Notes under the pieces: generated by a model
Told to the model about the DNA's origin: nothing
What the model saw: the letters and a program-made list of their open reading frames with translations, nothing else
Database searches by the model: none
Part shown: in pieces, positions 53,301 to 63,952 of the stretch
How the letters are laid out: every line of letters starts with the position of its first letter
Numbering within the stretch: the first letter of the stretch is position 1
Assembly (NCBI GenBank): GCA_046351215.1
Contig: JAXLYX010000006.1
Span: 186,001 to 250,000 of the forward strand
Source of the DNA: JAXLYX01 sp046351215
GTDB taxonomy: Bacteria > Myxococcota_A > Polyangia > Polyangiales > Houyiibacteriaceae
Direction of reading: 5' to 3'
DNA length: 64,000 nucleotides
Program-made: the position numbers and the translations under genes

Positions 53301-54485
53301 GTGAGCAGCAAGACCTTCGAAGGCATCGACCTCTGCGACCCGAAGAGCCACGACAACCCGTGGGAGATGTACACGTGGATGCTCGAGGAGCGTCCCCTCT
53401 ACTGGGATCCGAACAACGAGGTCTGGTACGCCTGGCGGTACGACGACCTCGTCACGATCTCCCGTGATCCGGAGACGTTCACCTCGACCAACGGCAACCG
53501 GCCGAACCTCCCGCCGGACCCGTCGATGATCCACCAGGACGGCGAGCAGCACCGCAAGCAGCGTGCGCTCGTCGCCCAGGGCTTCTCGCCGAAGTTCATC
53601 CGCAAGATGGACCAGGACGTCCGCGAGATCGTCCGCGAGCTGCTCGCCGACATGATCCGCCGGGGCGAGGGCGACCTCGTCGAGGATCTCGCCGCGAAGC
53701 TGCCGATGGCGGTCATCGCGCGCATGATCGGCGTGCCCAAGGAGCGCGAGGACGAGCTGCGTCATTGGGTCGACGCGTTCGTCTCCGGGGGTCAGGGTCC
53801 GAACTACGTCTCCGACGACGTCAACGAGGCGTTCTCGAACTTCATCGCGCACCACGAGGAGCTCATGGCCCAGCGCCAGGAGAACCTCGGTGACGATCTC
53901 CTCAGCACCTGGATCAAGGCCGAGATCGACGGCGAGAAGCTCAACGAGGAGCAGCTCCTCTTCGAGCACGTCCTCCTCACGGTCGGCGGCGCCGAGACCA
54001 CCCGCAGCGCGATCGCCGGCGGCATCGAGCAGCTCATCCTCAACCCGGACCAGTGGAAGTACCTGGACGAGAACCCGGATGCGATCGCGAACGCGATCGA
54101 GGAGATCGTCCGCCACGTCTGCCCGTTCGTGAACATGTTCCGCACGGCGACGCGCGACGTCGAGATGCACGGCCAGACCATCAAGGAAGGCCAGATGGTC
54201 GGCCTGATGTACCCGACCGCGAACCGCGATCCGCGCCACTTCCCGGACCCGCACAAGTTCGACGTGCGCCGCGAGTTCACGACGAAGCAGATCGCGTTCG
54301 GCTACGGCTCGCACTTCTGCCTCGGCTCGAACCTCGCGCGCCTCGAGCTCCGCGCGGTCCTCGAGGAGCTCTTCAAGATGGTCAAGAGCATGGAGTTCAA
54401 GCCCGGCACCGAGCGTCGCTGGGTCTCGTCCTCCTTCGTTCGCGGCCCTGCGACCGTGCCCGTCCTCGTGAAGGGCAAGCAGTGA
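53301..54485 (+). CDS. Cytochrome P450 monooxygenase
   Basis: 394 residues from GTG, the normal size for a soluble bacterial P450. The heme-thiolate loop is FGYGSHFCLGSNLARLELR near residue 333, with the ligand Cys. The oxygen-activating I-helix reads LLTVGGAETTRSAIAGGIE, and ExxR lies in IEEIVRHVCPF (E-x-x-R shape). IHQDGEQHRKQRALVAQGFSP is the C-helix. It needs a ferredoxin and reductase, not present here. The upstream KstR-like operator and the nearby lipid genes favour a fatty-acid, steroid or terpene substrate. The I-helix AETTR pattern is shared with CYP125/142-like enzymes; no closer assignment is justified. Confidence 0.93.
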   Translation: MSSKTFEGIDLCDPKSHDNPWEMYTWMLEERPLYWDPNNEVWYAWRYDDLVTISRDPETFTSTNGNRPNLPPDPSMIHQDGEQHRKQRALVAQGFSPKFIRKMDQDVREIVRELLADMIRRGEGDLVEDLAAKLPMAVIARMIGVPKEREDELRHWVDAFVSGGQGPNYVSDDVNEAFSNFIAHHEELMAQRQENLGDDLLSTWIKAEIDGEKLNEEQLLFEHVLLTVGGAETTRSAIAGGIEQLILNPDQWKYLDENPDAIANAIEEIVRHVCPFVNMFRTATRDVEMHGQTIKEGQMVGLMYPTANRDPRHFPDPHKFDVRREFTTKQIAFGYGSHFCLGSNLARLELRAVLEELFKMVKSMEFKPGTERRWVSSSFVRGPATVPVLVKGKQ

Positions 54486-54500
54486 GCCGATAGGCGCCGA

Positions 54501-54535
54501 ACGGGCCGGGAGGGATCTCCCGGCCCGTCGTCTTT
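54501..54535 (+). terminator. Terminator hairpin after P450 gene
   Basis: A perfect 12-bp stem (ACGGGCCGGGAG and its complement) with loop GGAT, followed by CGTCTTT, 15 bases after the stop codon. A strong stem with a short T-tract. Confidence 0.75.
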
Positions 54536-54569
54536 CAGGGTATCGAAGTCTTCAGGAAGAGGGGTCCAC

Positions 54570-55441
54570 GTGAAGTTCAGCGTTTCCGTCGCCATGTCCG
54601 ATCCGTCGCACTACGCGCCCCTCGCGAAGGCGGCGGAAGAGCTCGGCTACCACGCCGTCGTCCTGCCCGACTCGATCTTCTACTCCGAGCAGGTCTCCGC
54701 TCCGTATCCCTACACGCAGGACGGAAAGCGCATGTGGGGCCCGGAGACGCCCTGGATCGACCCCTTCATCGCCGTCGCCCACATGGCGGCCCACACGCAG
54801 ACGCTCTTCTTCTACACGAGCGTGCTCAAGCTCGCGGTGCGCGATCCCGTCCTCGTCGCGAAACAGGTCGGCTCGCTCGCGGCCGTCACGAACAACCGCT
54901 TCGGGCTCGGGGCCGGCCTCGGCTGGCTGCCCGAGGAGTTCAAGTGGTGCGGCTCGGAGTACGAGACCCGGGGCGCCCGAATGGATGAAGAGATCCAGAT
55001 TCTGCAGCTGATCCTCGGCGGCGGGATGGTCGAGTTCCACGGGAAGCACTACGACTTCGCCAAGCTCCAGATGAGCCCCGCCCCCTCGAAGCCCGTTCCC
55101 CTGTACCTCGGAGGCCACGAGTTGCCTGGCCTCAAGAGGGCTGCCAAGTATGGGGACGGCTGGTCCTCCGCCATGCTCCCCTCCAAGAAACTGCTCGAGC
55201 TCGTGCGCAAGCTGAACGACCTCCGCAAGGAGTACGGACGCGATCACCTGCCCTTCGAGGTGCAGGGCGTCGTGACCGACGTCTTCAACGCGGACGGCTT
55301 CAAGCGCCTCGAAGCCGAGGGCGTGACCGACGTCATCACGATGCCGTGGGTCCTCTACGGCTTCGGGTTCGGCCAGGCGCCGATCGAGAAAAAGATTGAG
55401 GGGCTCCGGCGGTTCGCGGAGGATGTCATCGCGAAGATGGG

Positions 55442-55445
<4 letters not shown>
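54570..55445 (+). CDS. LLM-class F420-dependent oxidoreductase
   Basis: 291 residues from GTG with AGGAAGAGGGG upstream. The luciferase-like monooxygenase fold is seen in KAAEELGYHAVVLPDSIFY, FYTSVLKLAVRDPVLVAKQVGSLAAVTNNRFGLGAGLGWLPEEF, and PVPLYLGGHELPGLKRAAKYGDGW. These blocks define the F420-binding family (G-x-G-x-G-W and the PLYLGG strand). It would use F420H2 for hydride transfer to or from an unknown substrate, or oxidise glucose-6-phosphate or alcohols to make F420H2. Its stop overlaps cofG (ATGA), so it is made together with the F420 synthesis enzymes. Confidence 0.9.
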
Positions 55446-56673
<1,228 letters not shown>

Positions 56674-56677
<4 letters not shown>

Positions 56678-57975
56678 GCGAGACCACGCATCCCTTCTCC
56701 TCGGTCCTCGGAGCGCTGAGCCCCGGCGTCGCGCGCATCCTCGAGGGCGCCCTCGAAGGTCGCGAGGTGAGCTGGGAGGACGGAGCCGTCCTCTCGACGG
56801 TCCACGGCCTCGAGCTGCACGCGCTCTGCCTGGTCGCCGATCACCTCCGGCGCGCGCAGGCGGGCGACGTCGTCACCTACGTCGTCAACCGCAACGTGAA
56901 CTTCACGAACGTCTGCGTGAAGACCTGTCGCTTCTGCGCGTTCGCCCGCGGAATCCGCTCCGAGCAGGGCTACTACCTCCCGATCGACGAGGTCGTGCGC
57001 CGCGTCGTCGAGGCGCGCGACATGGGCGCGACCGAGGTCTGCATCCAGGCGGGCCTCGCTCCGACGGCCACGGGCCGGACCTACGTGGAGCTGACGCGTG
57101 CCGTGAAGCAGGCCGCGCCGGAGCTCCACATCCACGCCTTCTCGCCCGAGGAGGTGAAGTTCGGCTCGGATCTCGCGCGGATGCCCGTGAAGGAATTCCT
57201 CGCGGAGCTCAAGGAGGCCGGCCTCGGCTCCTTGCCGGGCACGTCGGCCGAGATCCTCGACGATTCGCTGCGCAAGCGCATCGCTCCGACCCGCATCTCG
57301 TCGGCGGATTGGATCGAGGTGATCACGAGCGCGCACTCGCTCGGCATCCCGACGACGTCGACGATGATGTTCGGTCACGTCGAGACCGCCGCCCATCGCA
57401 CGCGTCACCTCGACCTCCTGCGCTCGATCCAGAAGGAGACCGGGGGCTTCACCGAGTTCGTGCCGCTCTCCTTCGTGCACGAGGAGTCTCCCCTCTTCCT
57501 CGCGAACGAGGTCGACGGAGTGCGCTCCGGGCCGACCGGACAGGACGTGATCCGCCTCTACGCGATCGCGCGCCTGATGCTCGGAGCGACCTTCCGCAAC
57601 ATCCAGGCCTCCTGGGTGAAGGAAGGCCTCCGCACGAGCCAATGGCTGCTCTCCTGCGGCGTGAACGACCTCGGCGGCACGCTGATGAACGAGTCGATCT
57701 CGACGTCCGCCGGCGCCCAGCACGGCCAGCTGCTCCGGCCTCGCGATCTCCGCCGCACCATCCGCGACGCGGGCCGCATCCCGGGCGAGCGTTCGACCCG
57801 CTACGAGCTCCTCCGCACCTTCTCGGCCGACGGCGCCGCAGACGCCCCGGAGCCGCTCGACGCCGTCACGAATCCGGCGGAGACGTTCGGGACCTATGAA
57901 CAGCTGACGCTCGATCCTCGCTTCCGCTACGAGCCGCGCAACGGCCGTCGTCTGCGGGTCGTGGCCGACGCCTGA
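56674..57975 (+). CDS. cofH: 5-amino-6-(D-ribitylamino)uracil--L-tyrosine 4-hydroxyphenyl transferase CofH
   Basis: 433 residues, radical SAM. The cluster motif is CVKTCRFC near residues 81-88 in NRNVNFTNVCVKTCRFCAFARG. EVCIQAGLAPTATGRTYVEL, LHIHAFSPEEVKFGSDL, LPGTSAEILDDSLRK and TSTMMFGHVETAAHR are the CofH/FbiC-C blocks. It couples tyrosine to the flavin precursor before CofG closes the ring. ATGA overlap with cofG. The convergent serine hydrolase ends directly at its stop codon with no spacer. MqnC/MqnE share the fold, but the CofG partner fixes the role. Confidence 0.95.
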
Positions 57976-59226
57976 TCACGGCACGGTCTCGAAGAGGTCC
58001 ACGTCGGGCCACTTCGGGACCGCGTCGAGCCCGGCTCCGATCGCGCGGTCGAGGTCCTCCGAGAAATCCCCCTCGAGCGGTCGTCCGTTCATGAGCGCGA
58101 CGTAGGAGAAGCCGTGCGGGTCGCGCACCGCGATCGTCGTGGTGCCCGGCTTCGCGCCCGTGTGCGACCAGATCCGTTCGCCGTTCGCCTGGGGGATCAC
58201 GTCGAACCCGTGGCCGTACCAGCCCTCGCGCGGATCGAAGTCCCGATGGCTCGGCGGTGCGAGCATGGCTTCGAGCTCGGCCGAGGGAAGGAGGTCGGGC
58301 GGGGACGGCAGGCCGTCGACGTGGACCAGGAAGCGGGCGTAGTCGGCCGCCGACGCGATCCATCCGCCGTGGGCCGCCATCGGCGCCATCGCGAAGCCAC
58401 CGTCGCTCGGGGGCACGAGCTCGTGCGCCTCCGAGAAGAGGTTCGGAGCGAGCCCCTCGTCGGGATCGTCGAAGTAGAGGGTCTCGTCCGCAGGGCGGTC
58501 GCGCACGAGCTCGTGTCCGATCTCCATCCGGCGGATGCCCATCGGCGCGAGCACGTGCGTCCTCACCCAGGCCTCGTAGGGCTCGCCCGTGGTCCGCTCG
58601 ATCACGAGGCCGAGGAGCGAGTACCCGAAGTTCGAGTACGCGTAGCGGGTCCCCGGCTCGAAATCGAGAGGCTGTCCGAGCATGTAGCGGACGATGTCCT
58701 CGAGCGTCGGCGGCAGCGCGACACCGAGCGATTTGGCGATCGTCCGGCTCTCGAACGTCGGATCGAAGCGGGTCTCCATCCGATCCCATCCCCCCGAGTG
58801 CTCGAGCAGCCGGCGCACGGTCACGCGGCGCCAACGCGGGTCGAGGGTCGCATCCGGCGGCGGCTCGATCGCGAGGACGTCGAGGACCGGCTGGTCGAGC
58901 GACAGGCGTCCCTGTGCGACGAGGAGATGGATTGCGACCGCGGTGATCGGCTTCGAGAGGCTCGCGATCCGGAAGCGGGCGTTCGGATCGGTGCGGACCC
59001 GGGGATCCATGCCCGTGCGGCCATAGGCCCGGAGCGCGACGAGCCTTCCTCGACGCGTGACGGCGACCACGCCGCCCTTCACGCCGTAGCGACGCATCGC
59101 GCGCAGGATGGGCGCGTCGATCGACCGTAGCGGGTCCCTCCGCACGCTCGCCGGGGCCTCGGCCGGCGTCGCGAGCGCGAGGCTCGCGGCGACCGCAGCG
59201 ACGATCCACGTGCGCACGCTCGACAT
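57976..59226 (-). CDS. Exported beta-lactamase-family serine hydrolase
   Basis: 416 residues with a signal peptide (TWIVAAVAASLALATPAEA). All three class-C motifs are present: RIASLSKPITAVAI (S-x-x-K near 88-91), YAYSNFGYSLLG (Y-S-N) and WSHTGAKPGTTT (H-x-G). RRLLEHSGGWDR is the usual LLxHxSG block. It acts outside the cytoplasm as a penicillin-binding-protein-like DD-peptidase, esterase or beta-lactamase. It sits between the two arms of the F420 locus but has no evident role there; its start ATG at 59226 is 70 bases from the end of cofC. Confidence 0.9.
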   Translation of the reverse strand: MSSVRTWIVAAVAASLALATPAEAPASVRRDPLRSIDAPILRAMRRYGVKGGVVAVTRRGRLVALRAYGRTGMDPRVRTDPNARFRIASLSKPITAVAIHLLVAQGRLSLDQPVLDVLAIEPPPDATLDPRWRRVTVRRLLEHSGGWDRMETRFDPTFESRTIAKSLGVALPPTLEDIVRYMLGQPLDFEPGTRYAYSNFGYSLLGLVIERTTGEPYEAWVRTHVLAPMGIRRMEIGHELVRDRPADETLYFDDPDEGLAPNLFSEAHELVPPSDGGFAMAPMAAHGGWIASAADYARFLVHVDGLPSPPDLLPSAELEAMLAPPSHRDFDPREGWYGHGFDVIPQANGERIWSHTGAKPGTTTIAVRDPHGFSYVALMNGRPLEGDFSEDLDRAIGAGLDAVPKWPDVDLFETVP

Positions 59227-59296
59227 CCTCGATCCCTCGGGCGCGGCGGCCTCGACGGCAAGTCGGTCGGGGCGTGGGCGTGGGGGGGAGGGGCCC

Positions 59297-59893
59297 TCAG
59301 CGACCGGTCGCCGCGAGATCGTCCGGCACGTCCACGTCGCGTCCGAGACCGGGCGAGCAGACGTCCACGACGCGGAGCCCCTGCCGCACGGCGGCATCGC
59401 GATGGCGCATCGCGCTGTCCACGTTGCCGAAGCACGTCCTCATGCGCGTCGGTGGGGCGAGGGCGAGGGCGTTCGTGCCGAGCCCGTCGACGTCGGGGGC
59501 CACGACCAGGTCGGCGCCCGCGAGCTCGTCGATCATCCGCTCGATCGACTCGGCATCCAGGTTCGGGAGGTCGCTCATCACCACGAGGGCCGCCTCTGCG
59601 CCCTCGGCCGCCAGGTGCGCGAGCGCGTCGTCGATCACGTCTCCGAGGCGCTCCGCCGTGCCGAGGTCCTTCAGCGCTCGGGCGCCGAGCCCTTCGGCCC
59701 AGGCCGCCACGTCGTCGCCGGGCGTCACCACGGTGATCGCCTCGATCCGGCGGCAGCCGCGCAGCACCCCGAGGACGTGCTCGGCCATCGCGCGCGCGAG
59801 CGTTGCTCGCTCCTCCGGCGAGCGGACCTTCGCGAGACGCGACTTCGCGCTCGAGAACGTCTTCACCGGGACGAGCGCATGGACCCGCGTCAT
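59297..59893 (-). CDS. cofC: 2-phospho-L-lactate/phosphoenolpyruvate guanylyltransferase
   Basis: 198 residues. The nucleotidyltransferase start HALVPVKTFSSAKSRL (the G/P-V-K-x-x-x-x-A-K-S-R-L pattern), then ALVVMSDLPNLDAESI (metal-binding D), VVAPDVDGLGTNALAL and CFGNVDSAMRHRDAA are CofC/FbiD blocks. It activates 2-phospholactate, PEP or 3-phosphoglycerate with GTP for transfer to Fo. Which substrate is used cannot be told here. Its ATG overlaps the cofD stop in ATGA; it is the last gene of the npdG-cofE-cofD-cofC operon. Confidence 0.92.
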   Translation of the reverse strand: MTRVHALVPVKTFSSAKSRLAKVRSPEERATLARAMAEHVLGVLRGCRRIEAITVVTPGDDVAAWAEGLGARALKDLGTAERLGDVIDDALAHLAAEGAEAALVVMSDLPNLDAESIERMIDELAGADLVVAPDVDGLGTNALALAPPTRMRTCFGNVDSAMRHRDAAVRQGLRVVDVCSPGLGRDVDVPDDLAATGR

Positions 59894-60825
59894 CCGAGCC
59901 GTTCCGCGAAGTCGAGCAGCTCGCGTGCGAGTCGGGCCCGATCGTCGCGGCCGCCCATCACGGTGCGCGTCGCGAGCGTCGCGCAGGAGACGCCCGCCTC
60001 GTCGCCCTCTTCGACGACGAGGCCCCTGACGAGGCCGCCGTAGTGTCGGACGATGGCCTCGGCCGAGGGCTCGAGCCCCTCGAGGTCGCGCAGCATCGCC
60101 GCGAGGGGCCCCTTCACCGTCTTGCCGTGGACGATCGGCGAGAGCGCGACGACCGGCTTCCCGGCGACGAGCGCGCGCACTCCGTCGAGGCCGAGGATCG
60201 GATCGACGGAGACGTAGGGATTCGAGGGGCAGATCACGACGAGGTCGGCTGCTTCGAGGGCCTCGAGCACCTCCGGAGTCGGCTCCGTCGTCCCCTCGTA
60301 GCGCACCGCGCGGGCGGCGTGCTGCGCCCGAGTCCGCACGAGCCAGTCCTGGAAGGGCATCGCACCGTGCTCGACCGTCTCGATGATCGTGCGCCTTGGC
60401 CGATCGCTCATCGGGAGCACGGGCGTGTGCACGCCGAGGCGGTGACACAGGCGGGAGGTGATCTCCGTGAGTCGTTCGCCCGCACGCAGCGCGGCCGTGC
60501 GGACGAGATGGGTCCCGAGGTCCCGGTCTCCGAGCGCGAACCAGGAGTCGCCGCCGAAGCGAGCGACGCTGTCCATCGCATGGAAGGTCTCGTCGACGAG
60601 GCCCCAGCCACGCACCGGATCGGCCAGCCCCGCGAGCGTGTACATCACGGTGTCGAGGTCGGGCGAGATCGAGAGGCCGAGGTGCTCGAAGTCGTCTCCC
60701 GTGTTCACGACGGCCGCGAGCGAGCCTTCGGGGAGGACGGCCGCGAGCCCGTCGAGGAGGCGCGCGCCGCCGATGCCTCCGGCGAGGGCGACCACACGGC
60801 GCTGCGCCTTCCGGTCGCCGCTCAT
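59890..60825 (-). CDS. cofD: 2-phospho-L-lactate transferase (CofD)
   Basis: 311 residues. VVALAGGIGGARLLDGLAAVL begins the protein, followed by AAVVNTGDDFEHLGLSISPDLDTVMYTLAG (the GDD metal motif), WFALGDRDLGTHLVRT, ADLVVICPSNPYVSVDPILGL and VVALSPIVHGKTVKGPLAAML. These are CofD/FbiA hallmarks. It transfers the phospholactyl or enolpyruvyl group to Fo, making F420-0. Coupled to cofE upstream and cofC downstream by ATGA overlaps. Confidence 0.95.
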   Translation of the reverse strand: MSGDRKAQRRVVALAGGIGGARLLDGLAAVLPEGSLAAVVNTGDDFEHLGLSISPDLDTVMYTLAGLADPVRGWGLVDETFHAMDSVARFGGDSWFALGDRDLGTHLVRTAALRAGERLTEITSRLCHRLGVHTPVLPMSDRPRRTIIETVEHGAMPFQDWLVRTRAQHAARAVRYEGTTEPTPEVLEALEAADLVVICPSNPYVSVDPILGLDGVRALVAGKPVVALSPIVHGKTVKGPLAAMLRDLEGLEPSAEAIVRHYGGLVRGLVVEEGDEAGVSCATLATRTVMGGRDDRARLARELLDFAERLG

Positions 60826-61646
60826 GCGTAGAGATCCGTGGACGGCTCGCGGAGCAGCTCGCGCGCGCTCGACTCGACCACGGGGAAGTCGATGCCGCGG
60901 ACGAGCACGACCGGGCGCGCCTCGGCGGCCTGACCGGCCACGAGATCGGCCGCGGCGGCGATCTGATCGGCGAGCGCCGTGATCGTGGCCTCGAGCGTGC
61001 GGCCGAAGAGGTCCGTGCGGCCGCGTTGGTCGAAGACCGCCGGCAGGCCAGCGACTCCGATGGCGACTCCGACGGTGCCGACGCGGAAGGGCCGACCGAA
61101 CGAGTCCGTCACGACGACCCCGAGCTCGACGCCCGTCGCCTCGACGAGACGCTCGCGGAGGCGACGCGCGCTCGCGTCCGGATCCTCGGGCAGCAGCAGC
61201 GCCCAAGGGCCCGATCCCGCGGGCGCGTCCACCGGGGCCGCGTTGCTCGCGTCGATGCCCGCGTTCGCCGAGACGAAGCCGAGGCGGTGACGCGTGACGA
61301 GCACGTTCTTCGCCTTGCGGGACACGGCCGAGGACTCGCGCAGGATGAGCTCCACGACGCGCGGATCCTTGGCGATCTCGGCTCCGAGCTCGACCGCCTC
61401 CTTCGTCGGCTCCACGGTCGCGAGGTCGACGAAGCGGCCTTCCGATCGCGAGAAGAGCTTCGACGTGACGACGACGACGTCGCCCGGACGGAGCACGACC
61501 TCGGCGAGCTCGAGCGCACGGCGCACGAGGGTCGCCAGGTCGTCTCCGGGACGGACCACCGGGATGCCGGGAAGCGCGATGAGCTCGAGCCGCGAAGCGC
61601 AGCTCACCGCGAGCGGCACCTGCCCCTGTGGAGCCTCGTCGCTCAT
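60822..61646 (-). CDS. cofE: Coenzyme F420-0:L-glutamate ligase
   Basis: 274 residues. The fold shows ALPGIPVVRPGDDLATLV, VVVTSKLFSRSEGRFV, NVLVTRHRLGFVSANAGIDASNA, VVVTDSFGRPFRVGTVGVAIGVAG and LFGRTLEATITALADQIAAAADL. It adds gamma-linked glutamates to F420-0. It lacks the nitroreductase-like FbiB C-terminal domain, so tail length is set by CofE alone. Stop and start overlap with both neighbours. Confidence 0.95.
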   Translation of the reverse strand: MSDEAPQGQVPLAVSCASRLELIALPGIPVVRPGDDLATLVRRALELAEVVLRPGDVVVVTSKLFSRSEGRFVDLATVEPTKEAVELGAEIAKDPRVVELILRESSAVSRKAKNVLVTRHRLGFVSANAGIDASNAAPVDAPAGSGPWALLLPEDPDASARRLRERLVEATGVELGVVVTDSFGRPFRVGTVGVAIGVAGLPAVFDQRGRTDLFGRTLEATITALADQIAAAADLVAGQAAEARPVVLVRGIDFPVVESSARELLREPSTDLYA

Positions 61647-62296
61647 GCGTTGGGGAGGCCGGTGATGCGGATGCCCGAGCCGTCGCTGCCGTACTTCTGG
61701 TTGATGAAGAGCAGCACGGGCGTCAGCGACTCGAGCGCGATGGCGTTCCTGAGCACGCCCGCCTCGATGCCGCGCAGGCCGAGGTCCTTCACCAGCCCCA
61801 CGACCATCGCGCGGGCCGCCGGATCGTCGCCGCAGACGAGCACGTCGCAGTCGAACTCGTGCGCCGGATCGTCGAGGTGACCCGAGCTGATGTGGTGGAG
61901 CGCGCCGACGACCTTCACCGACTCGCCGAGCAGCGCCTGGGCTTCCATCGCGGCCGACTGGCCCGCCGGGAGGTTCACGGAGCGGACCTTGGGCGGCTGC
62001 AGCGGCACCGTGATGTCGATGAGGATCTTGCCGGAGAGCGCCTCCTTGAGCCCTCCGAGCGTCGATGCGTGCGCGCCGTACGGCACGGTGAGCAGCACGA
62101 TGTCCGCGTCGGCGACGCAGCCCGCGTTGTCGGCTCCCTGGATGGTCACGCCGGCGCGCTCCGAGAGCTCCTTCGCCTTCTCGGCGGCGCGCGCAGCATC
62201 GCGCGAGCCGATCGTCACCTGATGTCCAGCCTTCGCCCAGCGCTGGGCGATGCCCGTGCCTTCGCGTCCCGTGCCGCCGATGATGCCGATCTTCAT
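61643..62296 (-). CDS. npdG: F420H2:NADP oxidoreductase (Fno/NpdG)
   Basis: 217 residues. The Rossmann start KIGIIGGTGREGTGIAQRWAKAGHQVTIGSRDAARA binds NADP (SR after the second strand selects the phosphate). ILIDITVPLQPP, VVGALHHISSGHL and CDVLVCGDDPAARAMV are Fno blocks. It exchanges hydride between NADPH and F420, linking F420 to central metabolism. It is the first gene of the minus-strand cof operon, with ATG at 62296, 71 bases from the KstR-like palindrome at 62367. Confidence 0.94.
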   Translation of the reverse strand: MKIGIIGGTGREGTGIAQRWAKAGHQVTIGSRDAARAAEKAKELSERAGVTIQGADNAGCVADADIVLLTVPYGAHASTLGGLKEALSGKILIDITVPLQPPKVRSVNLPAGQSAAMEAQALLGESVKVVGALHHISSGHLDDPAHEFDCDVLVCGDDPAARAMVVGLVKDLGLRGIEAGVLRNAIALESLTPVLLFINQKYGSDGSGIRITGLPNA

Positions 62297-62366
62297 GTCT
62301 CTCTCCTGCCTCGTGGGGCGGCAGTGTAGAGCGGAATCCCCCGCTCGTCCGCCCGTTGCGCGAAGG

Positions 62367-62380
62367 TAGAACGTGTTTCA
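62367..62380. promoter_or_regulatory. Degenerate KstR-like palindrome between npdG and WS/DGAT gene
   Basis: TAGAACGTGTTTCA shares the first 11 bases of the other two copies (TAGAACGTGTT) and still fits TNNAACNNGTTNNA. It lies between the divergent npdG operon and the wax-ester/triacylglycerol synthase gene and could control either or both. Confidence 0.6.
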
Positions 62381-62497
62381 TTCTTCGTCCCGAAGGGTCA
62401 TCCGAGCGCTTGGCCGCGCCGGGTGAATCCGCTACGAATCACGCTCTGGGCACGGGCCGACCCGCTCGCGCTCGCCTATCGCTTCGGGGGAACGCGA

Positions 62498-63943
62498 ATG
62501 GAACGCCTCTCGGGACTCGACGCCTCGTTCTTGTATCTCGAGACGCCGCAGATGCACATGCACGTAGCGATGGCGGCGCTGCTCGATCCGAGCGGCATGC
62601 CGGGCGGCTACTCGTTCGACCGGATCCAGCGGCTCATCTCGAACCGGGTCCACCGGCTGCCGCCGTTCCGCCGGAAGCTCGTGCGCGTGCCCTTCGACCT
62701 CGACCATCCGATGTGGGTCGAGGATCCCGACTTCGACATCATCCACCACGTGCGACGCGTCGCGTGCCCGGCGCCGGGCGGGCGCAAGGAGTTCGGCGAG
62801 ATCTGCGGCCGCATCAACAGCACGCCGCTCGATCGCTCCCGTCCGCTGTGGGAGGTCTGGGTGATCGAGGGCCTCGAGGACGGTCGGGTCGCGATCGTGG
62901 CCAAGGTGCACCACGCGGCCGTCGACGGACAGCTCGGCGCCCAGCTGCTCGTGCAGCTCTTCAGCCTGAACCCGAATCCACACGAGGAGGACGTCCCGGG
63001 CGTGATCGTGGCCGAGAAGGTGCCGACCGACGGCGACCTCGTCCGCGAGGCGATCACCCGGCGGATCCGTCAGCCCAAGGACATGGTCGGGCTCGCTCGT
63101 CGGACGGTGCAGAACGTCCTCGACGTCGTCGAGCGTCGGCAGTCGAACGAAGGCCCCGTGGGAGCCACTCCCCTCACGGCGCCCCGCACCAATTTCAACG
63201 GCGCGATCACGGCGCGGCGCAACGCGGCGTTCACCCGCGTGAAGCTCGAGGGCATCAAGGACATCAAGAACGCCTTCGGTTGCACCGTCAACGATGTCGT
63301 CCTCGCGATCTCGGCCGGCGCGCTGCGCCGCTACCTCGACGGGCGGAACGAGCTGCCGAGGGATCCGCTCATCGCGTGCTGCCCGGTGTCGGTCGCGGCC
63401 GTCCCGGGCCGTGCGAAGGGGGCCAACCACGTCTCCGGCATGTTCGTCTCGCTCGCGACCCACGTCGACGATCCCGTCGAGCGTCTGCGGGTGATCCGCA
63501 GCACGACGGTCGGGGCCAAGGAGGAGCACAACGCCATCGGCGCGAACATGCTCCAGAGCTGGGCGGAGTTCGCCGCGCCCACGACGTTCAGCCTCGCGGC
63601 GAGGTTCTACACGCGGCTCAAGCTCGCCGACCGCCATCGGCCGGTCCTGAACCTCGTGATCTCGAACGTGCCCGGTCCGCCGTTCCCCATCTACCTGGCG
63701 GGCGCGAAGCTCGTCGCGGCCTATCCGATGGGGCCCGTGATGGAGGGTGCGGGCCTGAACATCACCGTGATGAGCTACTGCGGTTCGGTGGACTTCGGCT
63801 TCATGGTCGCCTCGAACCTCGTCCCCGACGTCTGGGATCTCGCCGACGCGGTGCATCCCGCCTTCGAGGAGCTGCTCGCCGCGGCCCAGACGCATCGGCT
63901 GAAGCAGCGCTCCGTCGAAGAGCCCGCCCCCGCCGTCGACTGA
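62498..63943 (+). CDS. Wax ester synthase/diacylglycerol acyltransferase (WS/DGAT)
   Basis: 481 residues from ATG 62498, whose ERLSGLDASFLYLETPQMHMHV start is the family N-terminus; an in-frame GTG at 62423 would add 25 unlikely residues. The active site HHAAVDG (HHxxxDG) is near residue 139. Other blocks are PLWEVWVIEGLEDGRVAIVAKV, GCTVNDVVLAISAGALRRYL, and VISNVPGPPFPIYLAGAKLVAAYPMGPV. It esterifies acyl-CoA with diacylglycerol or long-chain alcohol to store neutral lipid. The KstR-like site upstream suggests lipid-responsive control. Confidence 0.95.
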   Translation: MERLSGLDASFLYLETPQMHMHVAMAALLDPSGMPGGYSFDRIQRLISNRVHRLPPFRRKLVRVPFDLDHPMWVEDPDFDIIHHVRRVACPAPGGRKEFGEICGRINSTPLDRSRPLWEVWVIEGLEDGRVAIVAKVHHAAVDGQLGAQLLVQLFSLNPNPHEEDVPGVIVAEKVPTDGDLVREAITRRIRQPKDMVGLARRTVQNVLDVVERRQSNEGPVGATPLTAPRTNFNGAITARRNAAFTRVKLEGIKDIKNAFGCTVNDVVLAISAGALRRYLDGRNELPRDPLIACCPVSVAAVPGRAKGANHVSGMFVSLATHVDDPVERLRVIRSTTVGAKEEHNAIGANMLQSWAEFAAPTTFSLAARFYTRLKLADRHRPVLNLVISNVPGPPFPIYLAGAKLVAAYPMGPVMEGAGLNITVMSYCGSVDFGFMVASNLVPDVWDLADAVHPAFEELLAAAQTHRLKQRSVEEPAPAVD

Positions 63944-63952
63944 GCCCTCGTC